Source of the DNA: Lucifuga dentata
Lineage: Eukaryota; Chordata; Actinopteri; Ophidiiformes; Bythitidae
Direction of reading: 5' to 3'
DNA: 64,000 bases
Assembly (NCBI GenBank): GCA_014773175.1
Contig: VXCM01002533.1
Location: 1-64,000 of the forward strand
A program made the position numbers and the translations under genes. Of the stretch, positions 45,385 to 58,282 are shown piece after piece. Positions within the stretch are counted from its first letter, which is position 1. Each line of letters begins with the position of its first letter. A model generated the notes under the pieces. It was not told where the DNA came from. It made no database searches and was given only the letters and a program-made list of their open reading frames with translations.

Positions 45385-47140
45385 CACAGAGTGCCATGAT
45401 GTTGACAGTGGTGGGCCCGTTGGCCTGGTGACGAGACCTTGCCGTGTTCTTCTCTCCTCGCTGTCAGAGTGCCCTCTCTGCCATCCTGTCTTCTCACCTC
45501 TCTCTCCCTCTCCCACTCTTGTCATCTCTCGCTCTCTCGTTCATCCTTTTAGACCCATTTGCTCCTTTTCTTTCTTTGACTCTTTATCTGCTTTTGTCTT
45601 TCTGTCATTCTGTCTTACTTTTTACAGTATCTGTATCAAGCTGGATACAAAGATTTTAATAGTCTCTAAAAGCAGTTTCTTTCTGCAGATGAGTTAGCTG
45701 TATGCTGACTCTGGTGCAATACATCAAATGGCAATGTTTATGTTTAACATTGTACATGGTCCTTTTTAAATAAATAAATAAAATAAATAAAAGTTAGTAC
45801 TACTGTTTTACAAATCTGGCTTTTTGAAGAAAGAATTTCTTCTTTTTATTGACATATAGATAACGTAGATCCATTTTGTGTGCATTAACAGCAAAGGAAA
45901 ACTTATTTCTTCTGCAAAATCGATCAAAACAAATTACCTGTCATCGTTTCCACATCTCTGTTTATTTGTCTTTCACTGTCGCCTTCACTCTTGAGTCTCG
46001 GGTTACAGCAGCAGACTTGAAGCATAAGACATCAGAGAGCTCAGCTTTAAGCATTGTATGTAACATCACAAAATACACAAGTTCCACGTGCTTCACAATG
46101 ACAGCACATTGAAAAAAAACGACGCTTTTTACTTTTCAATTGTACTGACTTCATTGGTTTTTAAATCCGTTTCAGCGCAAGTTTGTCCACTTTTGGAAAG
46201 TTTGGACAGTCTGGGATATAGGGTACATGAGAAAGATGACAAACAGCTCTGTCTTCCTCGTCATGCAGTCAGGCCAGAGAGATTACTCAGGTAGATTGCT
46301 GGAAGGAGACCTTTTTTTTTCACAGCTCCTCCCATGCACCCTTTGTGTCATTTAGAGGAGATAATGTGATGATAATGTAATGTAATAATTTTGTATTTGT
46401 TTAAATTTAGTGAATTGGTGCTGAAATATAAAGTTCAATGTGTAGTAGATGCTTTAAATACAGTAATGTAAAATCACGCATGATAAGGATTATTAAGCAG
46501 AGCTGTGTTCTCTCCATCCTGCGGGGCTGGAATGGATAGAAAAGGCCGGTCGCTGACTGGGAGACCTCAGGCAAGATGGAGGCAAATCTGTTGGCTACAA
46601 CTGTTGTCACCCCAGCCAATTGTGCCCTGGGACACTGGCCTACATACACACTACTGCTGGAGGACAGAGAGAGAGGGAGAGCACCAGCCCTCTGTCATCC
46701 ATCCATCCCACCGTCTATTTTTCTCTTCACTCTACGCTCCTTTTGTCTACTCTGCCCTCTCATATTTCTATACATATACATACACATCTGTCATTTTAAA
46801 CTATGTATCATATCTTGGCATACCTGGCAAAATGGTTCAACAGACCTTGGTGTCTTGAAAGGTAATTGATAACGTTACACACTTTGACACTGAGTTTGTT
46901 GAGATTTACTTTGTCGTGAAAAATGCAGACAAAATTCTTAGCAGCAGATTTTAACATTTTAGAGGAATATACTTGTTTTTTTGTGTGTGCGTTTATGTTC
47001 AGGTTTTTGTTTTTTGTATTTTTGTTTGTGTCCCAGTGTCATCTGGGCAACTTCACATGTGTTCATACACCCCTGCTGTCAGTGTGGCACCATCAGTAAT
47101 TGTGCCCACTGCCCAGTAGGACCACTTTTATCAAACATAG

Positions 47141-47183
<43 letters not shown>

Positions 47184-48403
47184 NCTCCCCCTTTTACTCA
47201 TTTCTGTCTTTGAACTCTTTCTCTCTTTTACTTTTAATCTTTTCATCATCATCATTTTTTTATCCTTCACATAACTGCTCTTTGTTAAGCCTCTTACTTT
47301 TGTCTCACCTTCAGTCTCTCCTGTGCTCTGTTCTACTCTTTGTGGGCACAGTAGTGCCAAGCAGCGTCTGCTAGGTAGCAGGGCAGTGTCCCTGTCGGCA
47401 GCTTGTTTCAAGAGATGGGGTATGAGACAGGAGAAAGACAGCAACTGAGAGGAGAGGATCAGCAGGGGGCTATTGGAAGTGGACGACAGTGGTGGGGAGT
47501 TTTTAGTGGGTATTGTAGAAGGGGAGAGGACAGGAGGACGCCCCCTTAAACTCTGCCAAAGGCACTCCACATGGATCAATGTCATCATCTGTTGAAGGAA
47601 TGCTTTATTTGAAATCAAGAGCTTCTCCATTGTCCAACTTATGTTTCAGTCGGAAGGTACCTGATGTAAACCAAAAGGAAAATAAATAATGGCAGTGGTA
47701 AAGTTTATGATGGATGACATATACAGTGTCCTTCTTCACGTGGTGCATTTAAATAATAACAAATAATGTTTGTTTGTGTTAGGCATAATCTCTTGTAGTC
47801 CACATAGAATGAGATTTTTAATTCCAGAACAAGACAAAAATACTTCAAAAGCTTGTAGTTGTATTGTTTTTTTAGCTGAGCTTTTGTTTACATTCATGCA
47901 TGTAGTGAAAATCCACCAAATGTATATTTGTACATATTAATGTGCACCTCTTGCCAAACAAAGCAGTGTGGGCCACGTGTAAAGACACTGATAAAAACCC
48001 CTGATGTCAACTCTGTCGAGAGGAGTCTGTCAGCAAGGACATTTAGATGACATTAAAAATGTTGGAAAAGGTGAGAGAGGAGATGAAGTTGGAAAAGGAG
48101 ACAAAGGTGAAGAAATCAAGATAAAAGTGAGGAGAGGGGTAGAGTAGAAGTTAAGTTTTTACTGTCAGAACAGGGTTTGTGGATGGCATGTAGGCAGAGA
48201 GAAATGGAGAAAAAAAAAACAATGAGGCTGGCAATGGTGTCATCTCCACCACTTGATGCCCCCCACTGAGTTTATAAAAAAAAACCCTCTTTGTTCATCA
48301 CCTGTTACCTCTCACTTCATTGTGTTGATCTACCAGCCCAGTAGGAGAAAAAAGTAAGAAAAACTGTGATTGTGAAGTTGTTCAGTAATGATTATTTGGG
48401 TGC

Positions 48404-48440
<37 letters not shown>

Positions 48441-51400
48441 TTTGTGCAACCCTGCCAGTTGCCCCCAAGTTTATAACTGGGTGTGAGGGTTGGGGGCCAT
48501 TTGAAATGACATGAGGTACGTCTCAGGTGTGAAGTGAATTCCAACACGGATGGATTGTGCTCACACCAGGAGAAAGCAATCCATGTGGTTTAGCCTCCTA
48601 CTTTGCACACATTTCTCTCTTTTTTTCTCACTGTGTCCAATTCTTTTCATTGCTTTTTCTTTTCACAACTTTGTCTGTCATCTCTTGTTTTTTTTTTTTT
48701 TTTTNTTTTTTTTTTTTTTTTGTTTTTTTTCATTTTGTGTCTTTGAGACAAATGAATGTTTGTAATTATTCTAAAACTTACCGGTAACTATTTACCTACT
48801 TATGTACTTGCTGTGTAACTGGACGCATGCATGTAGACTTGCTATAACTGATATTCAGAAATTATTTTAATAGTTATATCACAACTTGCTAATATTTTTT
48901 CATTACTTCCCTTTATTAATTTTCTGTTTCACTAATCTTGCTTTAATGTAATATTTTTCAAAGACACTGGACATTTATGCTGTCATATTCATATATCATT
49001 TATTATCTGCTGTGCCAAATGTCTAATGACAACTGGAAGCTGGTGCTGTGATTGAATTAATTTGAATCAATCATTTACCTTCTCAGCTGAAATTGAGTCA
49101 ACGCCCAGCAGCCTTGCCACATATGTTACCCGCAACTATTTGTGTAGGGCACAGATTTGACACCGACGTGGAGTTGTGTGTTACTGGATTGGGTCAGAAT
49201 GGGAGCAAACTGTACGTATGTTGTGCGTTTATTTTTGAAAATCACAGATGTCTGCTCTTCCTATGTTAAGACCATCAGTCGTCTGTGCCAATTAAGAGTT
49301 TAAAACTTCTCTCTCACTCTATTTTGGGAGTGGATAGATGATGAGAGGCCAATCAGCAGCTAATTACTGCAATCCAGATCTGTGTGTTTCTCTGAGAGAA
49401 TGTGTTTGTGTGCGGCTGTGTGTATCAGTCATTTGTAGCTATGTGTGTACATCCATTCATTCATTCATTCATCTGTGAGAGAAACAGCTTTCAAGATATG
49501 TATGTTTTATATTTATATTGTCCATGCTTCTGCATTTGTGTGTAGGAGTGGGAGGGCATATTTTATTTTTTTTTTGGTAATTTAACAGTTGCAGTTTTCT
49601 TTTTTTTCTTTTTTTTTTTTTNCGCTGACCTTGGTGGCAGTGGGGGGGCTCTAGTACTCCTTGAAGAAGAAAAGCGGCTTGGGCCACCCGCTGTAAACAA
49701 AGTTGACTTGCCGACAGATGGATTGAATGACAGAGAGGCTGACTGAGCCAGGAACGGGCCTGGCAACATCGCACTGAGCAGGGAGAGGGAGAGAGAAAGA
49801 GAGCGAGAGAGAGATAGATAAAGGGGGAGAGAGCGGAGAAGAGAGAAGAGGTGGCCAACAGGAGAGGAGGTGTGAACAGGTGCAGGGCCGCTGAAGGAAG
49901 AACCAGCAGATGGAGAGAGACACAGCCAGTTTAGTTACAGGAAAAAAAGGGTGGGAGGGAAAAAGGGAGGGAGGAGGGAGGGATAAAAACAGCAGANTAG
50001 TTACAGGAAAAAAAGGGTGGGAGGGAAAAAGGGAGGGAGGAGGGAGGGATAAAAACAGCAGAAAAAAAAGGATCGGAGTGGAGATGAGAACACTGTGGAT
50101 AGATAGATGGAGATATGGGCAGGGCACAGAGTGAAGCTGTTTATCGGTGAGGCCGCATGGATTTGTTTGTTTCATAAAGGGGTGGATGCAGGGAGGGGTG
50201 TCAGGAGAAAAATGTGGGAGCAGAGTGATTGACTTACATCACCCCGAGGTTTATTAAAATGTGTTAAAACACATTGATAGGTGTGTTTGAGAAAATAGTG
50301 CAACAACGTGTGTGTTGTGCTACACAAAGCAATTCTTTCGATGTTTATCGTACGCGGTGTCAGCGATGCATTAGCACAGCAAATGTTCAATATGTCACTT
50401 AATTTTCTTTGCAGTGCACTCTCCCGTTATTTTATTATCGGTTGGATAAGCCTACACCTCACCGTCTCTCACTTGCACACACATATAAATACACACTCTC
50501 ACACACGTACACACAAACAGAAATCATCTCGTCTTTGTAGTTTTGTGTATCAAACTGTTGAATATTAATGTTGTCTGATTGATGTCTATCATAAATAGCT
50601 GTGGATCCACTGGAAGTCCCCCACAAAAATGAATCACCAAGAGTGTCACTATTTTAAATTAAACAGTTGTGATTTACACTATCTCTTCATTACAATAACC
50701 TTTATTTTACAGCATACTCACCAGTTAATTGTTTTTAGCTTTGAATGCATCGGACAAACAACCAGCTTCAATTTAAATAGATTTTTTTTTTAAATGTATA
50801 GTTTCATGAGTCAATTTCATTTCAAGAATGGAGGCTATCAAAAATGTACTTGTAAAGTTGTCAGACTAGAATTGCTGCATTTGAAACAGAATTTCACTTC
50901 CTGATTTTAAGTTTTGATAAAATGTGGGATTGTATGGATTTATGGGACTCGGACGCTTGCAGCGAGCACATCCCGTGGTACAGATAGTCCTCTGTGACAA
51001 ATGTATTATTATTACTCTTCTTCTTCATGATTCTTGAACTCTTTGCAGGGATCATCAGTGTCTTACAACAATCAATTTTCTTTGTTGCAAACAAAGCTTG
51101 TGCATTTACATGTGTGTGCTAAAGGTTGGGTTCACAATCTGTTCACCTGTATGTTAATTTCACACCTGTGTCGGAAAATTGCAGAGAACAATATGAATAT
51201 GCATTAATATGAGAAAATGTTTAATATAGCTAATTTATATACCGTTTTTGCACTCTGAGTTTGGTTTATAAAAGAAAAAAAATTGAATTAAAGAAGCAGA
51301 CAAAATGCATCAATTATGTCGATGTGTTTTTTATGGTTTAAGTAAATATATGTATTTATTGTATTTTCCATGTATGCATAGGTTTCTCCTCATTATTTAT

Positions 51401-54400
51401 GATATATCTGTTATTTTCTGTGTATGTGTATCAGTGAGTGTTAATGTGTTTATTGGGAGAGAAAATATTCTCTTTACTTTAGCCCAACAGCGGTCGGCGG
51501 TGTCTGGTGTTGGTGAATGCCTCCAATTCCTCCAAGTCCACCGTCTGACTCCAATTTGTGCTCGTTCTCTGATAAACCGCGGCATTTGGTGGTTCTGGCA
51601 TGGGACGCCTGCCGCGCCATGGGGTGCTGCAAACTCCGCGCTTGGTCGGGCCCTGGCACCCCACATCTAATGGGCAACAGCTTGAATAGTGCCCACTTAG
51701 GCAGGCAGCACGGACTGGGCCCCCTCTTCTTCCTCGTTGCCCTAGCTAGTCAGCCAGCCAGCCGCCGCCTCTGCCACCTCCCACTTACCCAGCAGCCACT
51801 GTACCTGGCCGCAGCCCCAGAGCCATTCCAACCTACCTTAGGCCCGTGGCCCATGCAGCTCTAGCCACACTTATCAAGCTGTCCTACGGTGCATCAGGCC
51901 AGGCATATACAAACAGGCCCAGCTATCCGCTAACTGAACATTCAGTCTATTGCCTCCGAGGCCCAAACAAGAGTTCTTGCCACAGGCAGCAACCCAGAGC
52001 TCATTCACCAATTAGCTGGAAGGCAGATTATTGTCCAGGGAGAATTATCCAGCTCCAGCCCCACATATTCAGCCTCTGCTCTACCCATCACCCTTAATGC
52101 TTGCTCCAGGGCTTGGCTCTCCACTGACGTCTCTCCTTTGCCTTCTCTTTTTTATGCTGTAATTTGACAGCACTTATCAGCCATTTTGTGGCAGCAATTT
52201 TATGAGTAAACATGTTGCATTTGATTAAGGACACAAAATGGCGTTGGGGAAAAAAAAAGCACAATTTTCTCCATTTATAACTAGACCTTATCCTGAGAGA
52301 CATGAAAATCTCTCTTTGTATTTGAAGTTTCAGGCTTGCAGGTCCTTGTCAAGTCAAGTTTATTTGTTTAGTTGGAGGAGTTTTGTAATATTTAGAACTC
52401 GACTGAACAAATAGAAAATTAAGATCAGTATCCTTCTTCAAGGTGACCTTATCGGCCTGCTTCTTCAGTCCAGGAATTAAGGCCCAGAATTTGTTTATTC
52501 TGTTCAGTTGTGTACTCTTTATCAGGTTAAACTTGTGAAATATCAGTTTTGTAGATCAGCACGAACAATCAGATGCCAAATGTGTACTTCTCTCACTTTT
52601 TTGTTGTTGTATCTTCCTCTTCCTCGCCACCACTCTATTGCTGACTGCTGGAACTTTCTGGCTGTCTGTCTGATGCTAATTGGTGGATAAACAGGTCTGG
52701 TGTGAGTCCCCCTCCCATCCACACACTCATATACATACACACACATAGACATACAAATACACACAGCCCCCTGGAACCCTTTGCAGGACCAAATGGCTGG
52801 CAACGCCTGCCCGCCATCTCCCGCTGAGCCCTGGTGTGCGCTTTGGTGGCTCAGGCTGCTGTTCAAGCCCAGCGGGGGTTCATTCACTCTCTCTCTCTCT
52901 AACACACAGACACACACACACACACTTGCATGCACGTACACACACTCTCCTACTGTCCCCTGCACACCCGCCACCCGCTTTCACACCCCAGACAGCAGGA
53001 CAGCAGGAGAACACACACGCACACACACATATACACGAAGGAACAGACAGACGCGGTCACTTTAGAGATGCGGGCCAAGCGCTGTAGGGGAGAAAAGTTT
53101 TCACTTAAACTGGAGAATTCTCTCTTCATTAGCGCCTTTGGACTTCAGGAAGAGTTCTGTTTATTTGTTCGTTTTTCTGGCTTTGTAGTTTTCCTTTTCT
53201 TTCGTTCTTTGTCTGTCCTCTCTTGTTTGGGTAGGTTTGGATTGAGTTAAATCAGAAAGTTTGGTTCAGATAGGAGCAAAAAGTAATCTGTTACAAAACC
53301 AGATGGGATAACCACCTTTGATTACACCTCAAATAAAAGTATAGATTCCAGTGTTATGAATGATACCAAATTATGTCAAGATAGTTAGAAGTTGAGTTAT
53401 GGGTCAAGTAGTGGGTGTAATATGAAGTGACATCATCTTCATATTTTGAATTTTCTTTAGTGCAATAAAAATAAATTATGATTTATCAACAGATATCTTG
53501 TCCCAGTAGTATGTTGTATTCTAAGCATTAAGCATATTGTAAACTGAATTATGTTGATAAAATTTATACAGGAAACAGAGTCGAGGAACCTAATATCTCA
53601 GAGGAACTATTTGCTACATGCTGGTTGCAACAGAGTGCTGCCTTGTTCATAAGCCTCCATCAGTAGGTTAAGAACTCTTATTCTGGGCCAGTTCTAGATC
53701 CTTTTGGTATGCGTGTGCATGTGTGTGTGCGTGTTTCTACCCCTCATGTGGTGAGGGGGTAGAAAGCTGCAGAGTCACTCGGGTCTCAACCTGATGGTGA
53801 CACTTTCTACCCTTTGACCCATTCTGAGGCTTTCCTCTGCCATTCTCCTCTCTGCCCTCTCTTTCACTCTCACCTTTCTGTTAATCTCCCTTTCCCACCA
53901 TATCCAGTTCCATCATTTACATCCATTTTTCTACCATGCAGCTGTCGTATATGACAGAAATTGGTATTAGTATTTGGCTGATAACGATTCTATACAATCT
54001 GGAGCATTTCACATCTCTTCTGCTCAAACACATCATTTTGAGAGAGATTATTTGTTTTTCCTATATTTATAATTGGCAGCTGACAGTAATTCATCACATC
54101 ATGATTTAATTGCACGTTACATGATTAGAAACCACTTTATATATATAAGATATTGTAGCCTCTGATTAAAAGCTCTTTCATGAGCATTTAATTGCTCTGT
54201 TTAGCAATAAATTGCTTTTGCATAGTTATGTGCTGGATGCATCTGTCAATCAAGTTACTACTTTTACATCATCTGCTGTTATTAACCTCTTAACCTTCTT
54301 TACCAGCCCATGTCTTGCAGCTAAGACATGCTATGTTACACACTCTAGCAAAGCTCTGAGTTTCCAAAGATATCAAATAAGTCAGGCTGATCTTTGAAAA

Positions 54401-57400
54401 AATGTCTATATTTATATGCTCTTATTCATTTTTTTTTTTGTAACTTTAAAGCTACTTAAAAGAAAATTTACAAGAAAATCTGAGTTCAAAAGGTTAATAG
54501 AATCATGGATAAAATCTTTTCAATTACCTGAATCATTTCACTTACAAGTAAAACTGTTACAAGATCAGTAATCCTAAAAAAAAAAAACAAATCATAAAAT
54601 CCTTATTCAGTGCATCCATATATAATTGATTTTAATAAAATAAAAACTGTGTGTCTCCGGTTCTCTCCTCCAGACAGGAAAAAGAGAACGCAGATCGAGC
54701 TCATGAGGAGAACGTGGCGGCTGCAACCCTCTCAGCACGGGGAAGGGAGAGTGAGCTGGCTGCTCTGCTGAAGCAAACAGAGGAGCAACACCAGCAGAGA
54801 GGTCAGTGCTTCAATGCTGGCTTGGTGGATGTGGTGCTGGACTTAGCATCGGCAGCAATCCAGATCAAAATTGCATACTTGTCCCTAAAGTTGTGTCCTT
54901 TCTACAGTGTCTTCTAGAATACCAAAACTTAAAAATCCCATTATTTTTCCCTACATCTTTGTGCTCAGAGCAACAGGTAACCTGATGTGTAACCTAGGAC
55001 TTCCCAAATGGCAACATTAGAAAGTTTCCAACAAGGATTTCACTACATCATCTCACAACCGCACTTAGCTCCTCCCTGCTGCCTAGCGATTATACAACTG
55101 CTTCCCTCACATATTCTTTCAGTTTATACTACTGTATTTACCTCACATAACAGCCACCGCACAGCCGTCTTTAACCTGTACTCCTGCTGGTTGAACTGAC
55201 CCAACCACTAAACTACTGTCAGCTGCGCCTGTATTTCAGGGGTTAGACATGTTTCTGTAGCGTACATCTCACTGTTAACAACTCTGAGACACCACAGGCA
55301 TATGATGCTGTGATCTTGTATAGAGGAGAGGTTGACGTGCACACAAGCGACACAAAACCTAGACCAAAACAGAAGGTAAAAAACAGGAAAGGAATACAAT
55401 AGAGCAAAACAGAGTTTCCAGAATTGCAAGGAGCCAAACGGAGCTGATCAGGGTTTGCTACAGAATAGCAGCTGGGAGGGATTCTGTGTCTGCATCAAGG
55501 ACACATCAGTGGGCTGGATGCTTGCAAAAATGGGCTTGAACCGGCATCCTCCAGGCGAAGAATGGTCTCTTTGCTCCCTTCACCTCCCTGCGCCCCATTA
55601 GCACGAGCGAACAGATCAGAGTGGGAAGGGATGNTTGCTCCCTTCACCTCCCTGCGCCCCATTAGCACGAGCGAACAGATCAGAGTGGGAAGGGATGCCT
55701 CAGAACACAACTCATCTGTGCCGAACAAAACTGAGCTGAAGTGACCTTAAAAGCAGAGAACAGAGCAAAAAACAGAAGCCGTAAAAGCAGAACAGAGACG
55801 AGCGGGGCAGAGCAGAGGGGAGTTGAGGGGAGCAAAGCAGCCCAGCGCGGAGCAGAGCGGAGAGACCTGCTCAGAGCTCCCTGTCTGTCTGCACAGCAGA
55901 GCTGCTGCTGTAAGCACATCTGTTGCACCATCTGGATCCCACCCTCCACCACCCACCCTCCACCACGCTCTCTCGCTCCCTTCCTCCCTCTCCTTGTTTT
56001 TTATTTACCTGTGGTTCCCCCCAACAACTAGGAAGCCTGCTGGTACGCAGAACAAAGATGGAGGGGTACAGAGGGAGGAATGGAGGGAGGGGGGGATAAA
56101 CAAAGGGTTTGTTTCTGGCGCGTGTTGGCAGCACACATGTTGTCTAAAGAGAGCTGACATCAGAGCACAGCAGGAAACTGTGGAGGGGGAGGGGGAGGAG
56201 GGGTGGACGTCCTTTAGTAGCTCACATCACTTCCTCTCCCCGTGCAACCCAACAGACGAGCTGGATAATTAGCTTTTTTGCTCTCCAAATCCAGCCTTTC
56301 TGTCCATTCGTTTGTCCTTCCATCCATCCATCCCTCTCCCTCCTACCTTTTTTTCCTGTCTTTTTTAAGTAAACGCATACAGAGCATCCTCTAGATGATA
56401 TCAGATATTTCTCTTTCTCTCTCTCTCTCTCTCTCTCTTCCTCCATGCCTCACTCCTTTCCTCCATCCATCCATCCCTCCCTCCCTCTTTTTCCTCTGTT
56501 TGTTTCCAGTGCCAGTTCTGCTGTGTTTCTATGTCCCAGGGTTCTTTTTGGCCTACGCACGACCAGACGCATTCAAAGCCTGTTCAGCTAATTAGCATTC
56601 TTCATGCAACTTTTCCAGCACTGACCAAACTTTGTTCAGTGGTAGTGGTTAAGTGTGTGTGTGTGTCTGTGTGTGTAAATTAGTGTGGTTTCATTGTAGA
56701 AACCAATTTCTGCCCTCCATGCATTATCTATGACAGTGATGTGGATACAGAGATTACATACAGAGTGGAAACAAAGATTACATACATTGCAGACACAATG
56801 TATAGTGAGCAAAAAAGTGAATATTCCAAAACACTCTATAAGGGAGTTACAGAGGTGGAGGGTCAAATTCCATCTTGATGTGAGACGATCGAGATCCACC
56901 AGGATATCTGATCATGTCTTACTTTGTCTTTACCCTCAATATCCGCAAACAAACTTTTCAAAGACTGTGAGTCCTTGGTGTTTTTGCTTTTCGTTGACTG
57001 TAACAGAATGCTGGAGCAGGTGGATCATTCCCTCAACCCAAACGGCAGCCATTATTATTTAAAAAAAACAAAAAAAAAACCAGACATATGTTGGAGAGCA
57101 GAACGTGGATCATTTCAAAAGAACGATGAAAGCCTGGAGTTGGATTGTTCAGAAAGAGGCCCCCATGAGTGGATGAGGACGTGGCAGCAAGGGTGGAAAG
57201 GAGAAAGAAAGCAATTTCAAACAGCAGTCCCCCCTCTCTCTTTACTCTTCTAACATTTTTATTTGCATTTTGTTTTCTTTGTATGTCTGTCTTTCCCTCT
57301 GTTTTTTGTCTGTTTATCTTCCACCTTTGTTTGAACTCTGTATTGTGAATCTCCACAAAAGCATTTTTGGGAACCTGTTCAAAGTGAGATTTTTATTTCA

Positions 57401-58215
57401 CTTTTGCTACTTAATTTAATTGCTACCCCATCATCGCTATTATTGTCTTTGAAGTGTAATTGTCACATTTATATGTTTATAACCTACGAGCCAGCAACCA
57501 ACCTCACAGTAACCCACAGGTTTCCCATGATCCATTGCAGTTGGAGAGTTGGATGGTCTCCTGAGTTCCCAGAACTCCCTCATCAGGAGGCTAAAAGAGG
57601 AGTGCTGCACACTAGGAGCCAAGTTGGAAGATGTGACAGAAAAGAGCGGGTGATTATAGTCTCTTTCATCAATTTGTATTTATAAATTTGGTGTCTCCGC
57701 AGTCCGAGCTAACTAAACTCACTCATCCTGTCACTCATAAGTCATGTTCACTCACACATAATGCACATATTGTATTGTGCACCTAGCATTACACCTTTTC
57801 TTATTAGTTTTTCACTCCCATGAAAATCCCTTACAGTGACTTAAAATGCATTTAGACCTGGTTTTGTTCTTCTACTTGTTTATTCACTCTACTGTCTGTA
57901 TCTGTTGGAAAGTCATGTCACCATTTCATGAAGCATCATCTGTCCTGGCTGTTTGGACAGAGCGTGTCAACTTACTACATACTGCTTTGCAGTCTGACCT
58001 GTTTTCTTGTTAACCTGATGCTACAGTGGTCACAGCGGGCCTGCCCAGCTCTCCATCTGGGCTGCCTGTATGTGTGTGTGTGTGTGTAAGTGAGTGAGAG
58101 TGTGACTGACCCTGGGCTTTGTGTCCTGTCAGCTGTTGGAGCTGTGCTGCACATTAGTCACATGACAGCCCCCAATCTGGCCCTGCCAGGCCATCCTGGC
58201 CTCACCAGTCACAGG

Positions 58216-58282
<67 letters not shown>

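Larger units (their letters stand above)
39573..54673 (+). other. sdccag8: sdccag8 intron 13 (15.1 kb)
   Basis: No coding exon recognised; exons 13 and 14 join in phase and match contiguous human sequence. Contents in order: repeated donor (39.7-39.85 kb), poly-T (41679-41706), MITE (43486-44050), GC-rich promoter-like island (44560-44830), GT repeat (45337-45382), candidate conserved blocks (46.5, 49.1-49.4, 49.6-49.8, 51.5-52.3 kb), CT repeat with N (47142-47190), poly-T with N (48705, 49622), an assembly duplication (49932-50062), and a dispersed-repeat-like tail near 52348-52368 (caagtcaagtttatttgttt). Confidence 0.85.

Noticed and set aside
44986..45697. ORFs of 173-179 residues on both strands
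   Set aside because: Both cross the GT microsatellite (poly-His-Thr or poly-Cys-Val) and have no recognisable domain.
47079..47630. 183-residue antisense ORF
   Set aside because: It passes through the CT microsatellite (RE repeats) and a single N; composition is that of simple sequence.
49651..50175. 174-residue antisense ORF
   Set aside because: It runs through an assembly duplication and purine-rich simple sequence; the repeated peptide is an artefact.
55755..55870. Coding minisatellite with GAGCAGAGC units
   Set aside because: Units are degenerate, frames shift between units, and it lies in the middle of an sdccag8 intron without splice context.
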